Shown here: in pieces, positions 45,301 to 57,300 of the stretch
Position numbering within the stretch: the first letter of the stretch is position 1
How the letters are laid out: every line of letters begins with the position of its first letter
Assembly (NCBI GenBank): GCA_023053575.1
Contig: JAKZAP010000007.1
Location: 13,607,508-13,671,507, forward strand
Source of the DNA: Branchinecta lynchi
Taxonomy: Eukaryota; Arthropoda; Branchiopoda; Anostraca; Branchinectidae
Direction: 5' to 3'
DNA: 64,000 nt
Position numbers and translations under genes: made by a program
Notes under the pieces: generated by a model
What the model saw: only the letters and a program-made list of their open reading frames with translations
Database searches by the model: none
What the model was told of the DNA's origin: nothing

Positions 45301-48300
45301 TACGAAGAAAGAAAATAAAACTAAACTGAGCTTTCAATAACGAGGTGAATGCCCAAGATAAAAAAAAGAAAAAAGGACTAACTGGGCCTAAAAATCCGGT
45401 CAAGAGCAGAAACTCAAGGTTTTACGCAATGAACGCCGACTTTGTAAAAGGGTTGGCGGGTAAAAAGCGGAAAAGTACTTAGGACTATCATTTCGCTGCT
45501 AAGTGTATTGGTTCCGATTTGTTTAGTTTACACTATGTCATATAATATCGTATGACAAAGGTTCATTTATTTCATGACAACACTAACTCCAAACTCACTC
45601 AAAGGTGACTGAAAGGCAACTGAAATGTGACTGCCTTACTCTATCGCATACCTAGGTATTTATACCTCGAATCTTAATTATTATCTTATAATCCCATGCA
45701 TGTGTATTACGAAACTTGGTAATTAACTGAGGTCGGGTCAGGTCAAATTAGGGGTAAAAGACTTTAAACTGGGTATACAACATATGCCCCTTCTAGACCA
45801 CACTAGAAAAACAGTTCATAGCAAACACGCAAATGAGACTCAAATCACGTACCTGCACTCTGATTCATTCTTGGCAAGTTACTAAGTCCCAATCCCATCC
45901 CTGGAGGGTTGAAACCAGGGGGGTTGAAGCCAGGGGGTGGCAAGCGGCTTCGCTGCTGTGTGGCGCCAAACATGCCCATATTCGAATACCCCATCTGCTG
46001 CTGGTACCCGCTATTACGCTGAATGAGAGATTCTTTTTCAACCAGTTCTGCTAATGCTTTCTGAGTTTCGTGGAAGGGGTCGAAGCCCAGGTCATCATCC
46101 GCCTTTGGTTCGGGCGGAGGGGAGGAGTTAGGATCCAGGGCTCCATCTTCTCTTGCGCCAATGTTCCAGTCGTTGGTGCTGCCATTAGAGAGCGAATCTG
46201 AAATTCCGCTATCTTCCGATCCGTTGGATGACCAGCCTAAAATCGTACAATGATATGAGTACACTTAAAGGACCAGTCTTACCAGTAATACTAACGCATC
46301 CTACTTCTCATTACATAGATTTCTAAACCCGGAGACCCCAATTTCGTACGGTACATTCTAATCCTTCTTACTAAACCACGCTGATTTTCTCACTTGCCAT
46401 GTTTTGCTACCTTCGATGTGTATCACGCTGTCGACGGTTATCCGTGAGAAGCTTTTCCACCAGAAAAACTGGTTACATAAATTTTCTCACTGTTTTCGCT
46501 GTAAGTCAACGGGTCTCAGAAAAGGCTTAAAACAGCCAAAACCGTGGGTTATTTGTTCAAAGCACAGCCTGAAATAGCCTGAAGTACTGAAATATTTTAA
46601 AATACTGTAAGTTGAATAGTAAATAGTGCGAGAGGTCCTTTAACTGTAGCATATTTTCTTTTTGACTTTATGGTTGTGCACTGGCATGAGTTACGTCTCT
46701 ATTGCTGCTCATTTTTCTCACTCGAAGTTTTCATTTCTCACTTTGTTTTCCTGTGATGCTTCTCGCATACCCTTATCCAGACCAAAACACTACACCAGGC
46801 CAAAGTGTGTCTTGTGTGTCTGTGTATTTTGTAAATTTGTATTCCTTTTCTAGCTTTTAGCTATTCGGATTAAACTTGATTGATTGAAAGAATCCTATAG
46901 GTTAATGTCACTGCTAGCCTTCAAGCTAAATGACTCACATTTTTGCAGTTTATCGCCTTTCTGAAATCATAGCTTGGCCAACGACACGCATACTCGACAC
47001 TTTGATGGCAGAAAATAAAAAATAAACCCGAACGATATCAGATAGATACGGCAAAATTCACCGTCATACCGGAAAACTTAGATAGATATGATACAAAAAG
47101 AAGCCGAAGCATCTATTAAACTAGAGCTGGACGCTCATATGGCACTTGCACGGCTGGGTCAGATGGAAGTGATGGTCAAAAGTATTTTTTTTCAATTTTC
47201 GGTTAAGATGCGCGCTTTAAGGTTGCTAAAAATTAATTTCTAAGCAAAACCCTTGAGGCAAAAAGGATCATGTACTGATGCGATCGTGAAAAAGTAAATT
47301 TTGCTTGAAAGTATTTTTTGTATTTTGCGGTTAAGGTGAGTTCTTTAAAGTTATACATGCCCTTATTTTCCGGATTCGCCACCACCCTCCCCCCCCCCCC
47401 CCCCACGATGGTTGGATCTGGCAAGTGGTTATTTCCAAGTTAGTTTGGTCGGGTCCCTAATATGCCTGCCAAGTTTCATCGTCCTTTCACTTCTGGAAGT
47501 ACCCAACTCGAGAAGAGTGGTCTAGCCGACCGACCGACAGACAGACCGACGGAAATGTGATCGGTATATGGCATTTGGCCGGAAGGCAAGTGCCATAAAA
47601 ACCGATCCACGTACAGATGAGGATTCATACTTCTAATATTTTCTAGGCTCAGCATCTATATTATATGGCCGTATCAACATACACCCGACTGGTTGCACAA
47701 GTTTTCACTTGAACGATGAGTCTCGACAGTAATAACATGGCGAAGAGATTAAAAAAAAGAATTCCTCGGCGTATTTAAAGACATTTGACTGCGTAGAATC
47801 CACATGACATAGCAGTCCGTAAGGAGCGCGGCCGAGCTTCATTTGACACAAATGACGTGATGAAATTCAGAACAGCGTGGCAGCGTGATCAGGCAATAGC
47901 GCTGTTTCTAATCTTTCAGATTAGTTTGAAGCCCAAGCCATGGTATTAAGAGATAGTGAGCGTGTTCCATCCTACTTACCGTAGTTACTACGCATGACGT
48001 CACGTATTCTGTTTTTTGCCGTCAAGGCTGGAATGATTTTTCTATTTTCCAGCAGGATCTCACGCCAGGGGCGAATCCGACCAATCACGTTACAGAGATG
48101 CGTAGTTACTACGCTCCCGAGCATGGTAAGCAAATAGCAACTATTAGTTACTATTCCGACAAGGTTGGAACGGTCAGCGTAGTAACTTTTCGTGAGGATG
48201 GAACGGAAATAGTAACTAATAGGAACTATTGTTAGAAGGGTGGAACACGCTCTGTGTGTGCTATATACTGAGGTGTGAGGAGTTTCCTAGTACAGGGGGT

Positions 48301-51300
48301 CCTCTTTTTCAAAATGGGGGTGGGGGAGCTAATTCCAGGTATCCTAAGGTCTACGTAACTTAGGTCTATAGTTTGTTTGTTCTGGAAACACGGTTGAAAC
48401 ACTGAGACGTCGTAGCTATTCTACCGGGCATTTTTCGGTGTTTTTGATGAAAATAAAAGTTTGGTTCCATCCCTAATCACGGGGAGAGGGAGAATCGGTT
48501 GCTAAAGCACTGTCGGTTTCATTGGGTGCTAGATCGGTCATTGGTTATGGTCTATCACTGTAACCTAGGACTAGCTCTTTACGCAACGGATTCAAATGAT
48601 AATGTAAAACAAAAGTTTTCACCGCTCACGATGTCTATATACGATTGAAAAGGATAAAGTTCAGCTGGCTGCAAAGTCAATTCGTCCTTACTTCCGATAC
48701 TCTGTTTTTTGTTTGTTTTCAACGCTGAGGGATAGCCATGTGATTACGGATTGTGTTATCCGTTCAGAAAAAAATTCTTCCTGTAACATACCATTTTGAA
48801 AACCTCGATGGGTTGACAACTTCAGCTTTTAACCGATAGTGAAGAAACAAAACCAAAGTGTTACTCTCGCAACACCTTAGTCGGCAAAGCCAAGAAAAGG
48901 TTGCTGCAACACTTCACGTCCCCCAGGCAACGTAGATCTAGTTTTTATCCATTTCCTTGATTCAAGTGAATATATCTGCAACCTGCCAGGTGTACATACG
49001 TGCTTTAACAAGGCGCTGTATCACATTAACTACACACTGATTAGACTAACCCATTACTACCGTGGTTCCAGTAGGGAACAAGACCAAAGGTTTTGATTAG
49101 CTCCCACACAATTTATATTTGGTCTTCGCCACACTCCTTGATCATTTTTACTATTCAAATTTAGAAACAGATTAATGCCAATGGTTCCAAAAAGTTCAGC
49201 CATGGATTCAACATGTGTGTAACTCTATACGACATATCTACCAGAGGTGGGCGAATCCAACCATGAGAGGATTTGAATCCGAATCCAGGGCTAGGCACGA
49301 ATCCGATTCCGAATCCACCATTTCATGCTGAGGATTCGAATCCAGAATCGAATCCGGATTCGAATCTGACCTTAACAAAATCAAATCATGTACATAGTTT
49401 ATGGTTTAAAAATCAGAGGTGATAAAAGGCACTGATATCTAAGGTATCAGATAACGTGCTAGATTACTCAGGATGGTTGGAGGTAGAGACCAAAAAGTTG
49501 GATTGCCTAGGGAAACTGTTTAAAAATTGGGAAAACGGAAACTGGAAGGAGGAAGTCAAGGAATTTGAGCGGACTCGCAAAATCGAGAGTTTGGAATCCG
49601 AATCCGAATCCAGCCTGACAAGCAGAGGATTCGAATCCGGCCGAAAGGAAGAATCCTGGATTCGAATCCGGATTCGGATTCGCCCATCTCTGATATCTAC
49701 TTTGATGAAACTGATCGAAACTTATGCCAAATATCCAGTTCCGGTTGGATTCCGGTTGAACTATACTTGTCCAGCAAAAAAACCAAAGCTTAAAACGGAT
49801 TCAGCATATCCTCTTACCCCTATATCGAACGTCTAATCAACTTCAGATGAACTTTAACCTTTAACTCATTTTAAGGTTTTGGCAGGATTGCGGGTGAACT
49901 ATTTGTCCGGCGAGAAAATAATGTTCATATACGGATTCAGCACGCCTCCTTACCACTACCCGAACCTTTAATCAGGTTCAGATAAACTTTTTTAATTGTT
50001 TCCATTTCGGCTGGATTACGGGTGAACTATACGTCCGGGTAGAAAATGGCGAAACAACTAGAGTCGCTCCAACTTCAGTATTACAAAAGAGTATTTGGAC
50101 TACATCAGACAACCCATTCTCAAATTTTAACGGGTGATATAGGTTTATTTTCTTCAAAGTTACGTAGGGCTATCCTGATGCTTAGACTATGGTTAAAAAT
50201 TACAAATATGAGTAAGGATAGACTAGCTAGGTTAGCTTATGATGAGATGCTGAAGAATGGTTTGAAACAATCTTGGCCATTCCAGGTAAAGCTATTACTG
50301 GAGCGAGTAGGAATGCCAAATATATGGAACGAAGGTCTTGGTTGTGTTGATCTGCCAAAAGATCTAGAACGTCAGATTAGAGTGGTTTTACAAGGACAGG
50401 AAATCCAGTGTTGGCAGAGTGTTAATACTTCTATAATATTAAGTCATTGTCCAGTGGTTAAAGTTTGTTTTGGAGAGGAAGTGTATTTTAAGTTGAATCT
50501 ACCTGGGAAAGTTTTAAGTCGTTGGATTCAACTAAGGGCAAACTGCCTTCCAATTCAGAGCAGGCAGAAGGTTTTTGAGAGAGGTAGTGTGGTTCCTGAA
50601 GGGAGGTATGCTTGCCCCCTTTGTGAGAAGGAGGAAGAAAATTTGGACCGTTTCCTCCGCAGATGCCCGAAACTTTCTGATTTAAGGAAAATTTATCTAG
50701 ATGGTGTAATTTTGTCACTTAACGAAATTTTGAGTAATACTAACCCTACCGTTATTACTCGAGTAGGCGTGTATATAGACAAATTTTTTAAATTAAGAAG
50801 GAGTCTGATATTTTAAATTACATATTTATTTTTTTTTGGGGGGGGGGCTTAATTTGAAAACCCTTGGGCTTTTGAAATACACTGATCTATCTATCTATAT
50901 TGATTCAGCCTTTCGTAACTCTAAATCGAACATTTAGTCAACTTCAAATAAAAGTTCCTACTTTTTTGTCCGGCGAGAAAATAAGTTTCAGATATGGATT
51001 CAACATGCAACAAAAAAATATATCGTCCCTTAATCTGAAAACCCAACTCCCCTAAATATGGGGCTACAGGGCTCATCTATGAACTTCACCTGTACTTTGA
51101 CCCAATGGATCCTCATACCAAGTTTGAAGAAAATATCTCTACACCTTCGAGAGTTATCGTGCTGAACGACAGACAGACGGACAACTTTTACGAAGTCATT
51201 GGTATCCCTCCACTTACGTTTTGGGATCCCAAAGACGGTCGTCCCTATTGCCCTTCGGTACCGACAAATGGGAATAAGTTACCACGAAGAATAAAATAAG

Positions 51301-54300
51301 TAAGGAACAACTAGCCATTTAAAGCGGATAGTCGAATTACTGGATGATAGAACTCACCAGGTGGTACTGTAGTCACTGTCTTCGTCACGTGGAAAGTTTC
51401 GGAGGAAAAGAAGCTTTGCGATTCCTCCCTCCGGACCCTAGTTTCTGACAGGCCGACGGATATACATGAGAACGGGATGTTTACTGCTGGTGACGAGGGT
51501 AAACCGCTGTTGCTCGAGCCAGGATCAGAATCCTCCTGAGATAGCGTATCGGGAACGAATTCCTATAAGAAGTTAAGGTTAAAGCCCGTAAAAACGATTA
51601 TTTTTGTTGCCTACATTTCCGATTCACTCACAAGTCTCTAATTTTACCAACCGTTCTCACTTTCGAGATTTCGAACTTCTTATGTCATTTTATCCACCCT
51701 AACGTCACCATTCTGATCTTTACATATTTGCCGTGTTCGGCTGTTTTCGAGATGGATCCTCCCGCTTATTGCTTCTCACGAGCTCACTGGCCAGAAATGC
51801 CGCTTGTGCAACTTTGTCCGTGTTTCTCCGCGAAGCCAATCCAAGTGAGGCTGAAAACAACCAGGATGTAATCTTCTGAGAAACCTGGCATTGTTTCTTT
51901 ATAGTTTAACTGAAAAGCCGACATACTTTTGTATCGCTTAACTGAATAAACTGAATTACTTAGATTCTGCTTTTCCACTATCTGCACTATTAGTGACGTT
52001 CAGAATATCTATGGCCGCCTCCACAGCGCAAATTCTACCATGACGCGGAAGATTTAAATCTCAACGCAAATGCGACTTTTCCGTGGCTAGTGGTGAGCTT
52101 GGTGAAGACTGCCTAGTGCCTGAATACACATTTTTTTGCAAATCTTTTTCGTTAAGCATACATGTAACATTGGGTTGGTCATTAATAATTAATTAGCAGA
52201 AGCGATTTTAATCTTAGTTCAGAAAATATAAAAGACGTAAAAGAATATTCATTTCCCCTTGGAAACTTAGACTTTGGTTTGAATATCCTGGAAGCTGAGG
52301 TTTCGATATCCTGCTAAAAAAAACGTAGCATCCTGGAAACTGAGTTCAGGATGATCTGATGTGGTGCAACAACGGAAACGGTGGTAACGGAGAGCAGGAA
52401 CAGAAGAGCGGTTTTGAAGCAGATGAGAATTAACGGAGAGGCGATTGAGACAAACAGACAATCGCATAGAGGTACGACAAATCCGACAGGGAAATTTCAC
52501 TATTCAAAAACGATCATTCGTGAATAGCTGAGCAACGAAGTAACGCATTTTCGGTCTTCGAACCAATTTAAGTGAATAAGTGATGGGTAACTAAGAGCGT
52601 GTTCCACCCTTGTAACAATAGTTACTATTTCCGTTCCATCCTCACGAAAAGTTACTACGCTGACCGTTCCAACCTTGTCGGAATAGTAACTAATAGTTAC
52701 TATTTGCTTACCATGCTCGGGAGCGTGGTAAGCGTAGTAACTACGCATCTCTGGAACGTGATTGGTCGGATTCGCCCCTGGCGTGAGATCCTGCTGGAAA
52801 ATAGAAAAATCGTTCCAGCCTTGACGGCGAAAAGCCAGAATTTGTGACGTCATGCGTAGTAACTACGGTAAGTAGGATGGAACACGCTCTAAATTGTCCA
52901 ATCTCAGCCCTTTTCAGTTGAACTTACAGAATTCATGCATTTGGAACACTGGAATAGAAACTGTGTCAACTACAACTAGCGCTTCACACTAATTTACACT
53001 GCTCAACTTTTCTCAGAAGTTTTCTGTGTAAAATTAACAGAACAAGAATATTCGCTTAACGGGGGTAACTGTGAACTGAAGACAAATTTCACAGCTCAAA
53101 CTGAGCGTTAAGTTAGCACAGAAGAATAGTGCGCTCGACGCAACAGCAAAAGACAAGGGGACATTTTCGCGTGGGTAGCTCTGTTGGATGTTACGACCCA
53201 TCATTATGATGGGTGTTGGAGTGTCAAATCCCTCAGCCGTTAGCGGGAATGTACTTATCAGGAAGGCATTTCATTTATTTCGTTTTGTGAGTTAGTGTCT
53301 GGAACTTGGATAGAGTTGAACCGCTCGGAATTACGCTACAGCAGTTGGCGGCGCTACATCTATGGGTGTTTTCGCGTTGATGCCATCCAACTGGACGGGT
53401 TTCCGCCGTTCAACAACGCTCCTCGAGCTCTGTTCAAAGAAGATGGCATTTTCCTCTTCCTCAACCGGTTTTCGTCTGTACCGCACCATCTTGTGACATT
53501 TTCGCATGGATCGTATCTCCATCGAGCTCAACAGCCACACACGCGAAAATATCCCCAAAGTGTCTCAAAGCCCGAAAAGAAAACATACCTTGGACTCAGT
53601 ACTGGATCCAGTTGTTAGGATCTCGTCCGGTGCTACAGTATCTAATTCTGCCGCCAGGGACAGGGTTGACGAAGTCACGGAACTTGGATTCGACGGTACT
53701 TCCTGGGTCGAATTTAGTTCGATCGGTGACCGCGATGTGGACCGCAGTCGGGACTGCTGGGGTAGAGACGTGCCAGGTTTGGGTTGTTGCTTCTCTCGAC
53801 TCTTCCCACTAGAACATTAGTTAAATAAATACAAAATTAGTACAAATAAATAACTAAAATTGGTTAGCCTATACGCGTTTGAGACGAACCAGGTTACACG
53901 CTAAAAGTAAAGGAATTTATTTATCACCCGTCTTTTGAAAAAAGAAAAAGGACGGAGTATAAAAGAGAAAAGGAGAAACAGTTCATGTAAACGTGATTAA
54001 TTAATCATATTTAAATTTGAATTCAAAATTACATACTTTAAATTTTGTTTGTTTTGGAAATATTGAAGCATGAGCAGTCCGTTCACCGGGAAATGGGCTG
54101 ACGAACCTCCAGACCCCACCCCTAAAAGGAAACGAAAACTGGCAGAAGGAATCAGCCCACCACCAACTTTCCCCAAAATGTGGACCATCACCATTTCCAG
54201 AAAAGATGGAGGATCCCTGAAAGATGCAGAACCCATCAACATACGTAGAGAAATCTACAAATTAACAAGAGCCAACTTCGAAATCAGCAGTGGTAAGCTG

Positions 54301-57300
54301 GGAGCTACAGAAATCCACTTCTTAGAAGAAGCCACAGCCATGAAACTCGCTTGCAGCTCTGATGATCTAAAAATCGAGGGGAACGCCATCAAAGCCACCC
54401 TAACCACTAAAACAAAAGCATTCAAGTATGTCATGTACGGAGTGGACAAAAATATAACAGAAGAGGAAATGAAGTCAGAATTACTGGATGCTGGGGGTCA
54501 AGAAGTCAAGATCTCCTCGGCAACTCGTTTGAAGAGGAAAGAGCAAGACGGATCCCTCGTATTGAGCACATCAGTCTTGATAGCCCTAGAGCAAGAAATA
54601 ACGAAAGACATTTATCTATATGGAAAAAGGGTCAACATCAAAGAATACAAACCCAAACCTCTATTCTGCTCAAAGTGCCTTCTCCACGGCCATACCAAAA
54701 ACTGATGCAAGCAACTCACCGAAGCCTGCAGGAGATGCGGCAAGCAAGACCACAAGGAAGACTCCTGCCCAGAAGTGACATCCTTCTGCAAAAACTGCAA
54801 AAGCCAAGGCCATTCAGCTCTGGAAAAACAAAAGTGCCCAGCACACTTCAAACGGGCTGAGATACTGAGAGTATCCCAGGCACAAAACCTACCATACGCA
54901 GTAGTGGCCGCTAAACTACCCCAGCTAAAAACTCCAAAAACTCCCAGCTTGAGAACACCAGGTACTCTACCTAACCGCCCAACTTCCTCTTCCGGACCAT
55001 CTATACTCCCTGGCATCAACCCTCTCAACCTGAATATACCATCACCCTCAACCAACAACTTTCCCCCCCTCCCAGGACCTCCTCAAAGCCAAGAATGGAA
55101 GAAAATCGCTACCTATCTGACGGTCCTGCACCTAATCAACACCAGTCAACAGCCCGAGGACATCAAAATGATACTGTCAAGGAAAGCAACCACGTCGATG
55201 CTAGGACAGGACATGTGGAAAATCGCAACAATTGAACTAGCCCACCTCAAACAAGGAACTGTCTTTCCCCCCAGCAACCAAGAAACCAGCAAAGGAAAAG
55301 GAAAAGGCAAAAAAGATAAAAACATCTCCACAGAAGAAGATTCCTCCTCGACCGAGGACATTGAAGACTAAATGCATTCCCTACAAACCCTTCGTATTCT
55401 CCAATGGAACACTGTCTCCCTAAGCACCTACAAAACCCATGAACTATGCAGCTGGTTATCAAGAAACGAGGTGGAAGTCATATGTCTGCAAGAGACGAAC
55501 CTTAACCCTATGAGAAAAGTGAAGATACCTGGTTACCACATATACAGGAAGGACCGATCAAGCGGAAGGAGAGGCGGAGGAGTGGCAATTCTGGTGAGGA
55601 CAGATATCTCCCACTCAAGTGTCACACCTACGGAATACCCGATGGAAGTAGACACTATCAGCATAGACATACTCCAACCTAATACCAAATCTACCCGTAT
55701 AACATCATTTTACAACCCAAATGGATCTAACCAAATCTTCGACATTATTGAAAAGGAAACAACAACTGAAAACACCCTACTCTTTGGTGACTTCAATGCA
55801 CACAGCCCCCTCTGGGAAGACACAGCAACCTCAAACAATGCCGGAAAGAGCATTGAAAGAGCAATCACGGACCTCATCAACATAACGGTTCTCACCCCTT
55901 TTGCACTTCCTACTCACTTCTGCCGAAAATACAACAGACACTCAACAATTGACCTACAACTTGGCCCAGCTTCAATGATGTCGACAGCAGAAATAACTCT
56001 GGTGAATGTCCTCCAGACAGACCATTCGGCAGTTCTCACGAGAATCTCTGGCGAGAATTTCATCCCACTCACCCCGATCTCCAGGTTCAACTTGAACAAA
56101 GCAAATTGGACCCAATTTGAACATTTACTCAATGTGTCTGATTACTCAAATATTACGCTTGAGCCCAGGGGGGCACTGGTATGAAATCCTAGGGTATACA
56201 CTCCTAAATAGGTCATTCTTTCTACAACCCACCCACCCCACCCCTTGACCTACATACAAAATTTTGACTTTCTAAAATGACCCCCCCCCCCCACGTCCAA
56301 AATCTCAACTTTTCAAAATGACCCCCCTCACCCCACGACCAAAATCTGAAATTTTCAAAATGACCCCCCCCCCCCCACCCCATGGCCTGTCGCCAACTAC
56401 CCAGTGGCATGTGAGAAATGTCCTTCTGAAATTGAGTTCCGATCCGAACCTTTTGGAGGTATGGCTTGAAGGAGCATTATCTGCAGAAACATAGTGAGCA
56501 CGATTGCCCACCTAAAGGTTTTTTTCCCCAGAAAGAAATTGATGCATATACTGTGATGAAAAAATAATGGAACAGCAGGACAGGAAAGATACTAATTTCC
56601 CAACTTTTCTTAGCGTTGCATTGTGTTGTTGTGAAAACGAAGAAGAAGTAGTGATGCTTTTTTGCTTTAAAGGTGACCAGTCTACAAATCATAATTGATA
56701 GGGTGTTTGCTGGGTGTTAGTTTCCTTTAATTATAAAGTGCGTTTTGGTGATTCGAAAAAACTAGAGGTAGCGAACCACTTTCAGAACGTTACCTATTTC
56801 GGATCGTCGGCAACTGTGGTCTCAGATCGCATCGAATTGGACTGAAATTAACATTACATGGTTCTTCTAGCCCTTGTTACACTTGTGCCACTTTGGGTAG
56901 CTCTAGTTTGTCCTAGAAAGACAGTTGTTGAAGATCAGAATTATGTGCATAACGATCAGAAAGTGGTAAGCTACTTGTGCGAAGGATTTTCGATCACCGA
57001 CTTATTCATGTATCAACCTTATCTGCAATATGTTTGTGGTTTTTCTGCTTCGATACTGCAATGGGCCAGTTTATTTTTGTGAAGATCTCATCCCAAGACT
57101 ATGCAACCAGGCCTATGAAAGACAAGTCTTATAAAAGAACCGGGAGTCACAACAACCCATTAGAACGTGCCACAAATTTGTGATTACTTGAATGTTTCCT
57201 TTGGGAAATGGTTTTACTATAAGAGTGTCTAAAGTCTAATTCAGTTCTTTCAGTAAAGAAATCTATGTGACCTGAAAAATACTTAACAGAACTCGGTGGT

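Larger units (their letters stand above)
49077..51233 (+). repeat. Family E repeat copy 8 with two nested insertions
   Basis: The left end is AACAAGACCAAAGGTTTTGA. The right end has GTTATCGTGCTGAACGACAG and CACTTACGTTTTGGGATCCC-AAAG. Internal CCGGATTCCGGTTGAACTA / ACTTGTCC units are at 49740, 49880 and 50015. It is split by family F copy 2 and by a LINE tail. Confidence 0.75.

Noticed and set aside
53295..53820. Plus-strand frames of 104-107 codons
   Set aside because: They overlap the CNOT4 exon 53589-53808 in antisense, and their own reading has no motif.
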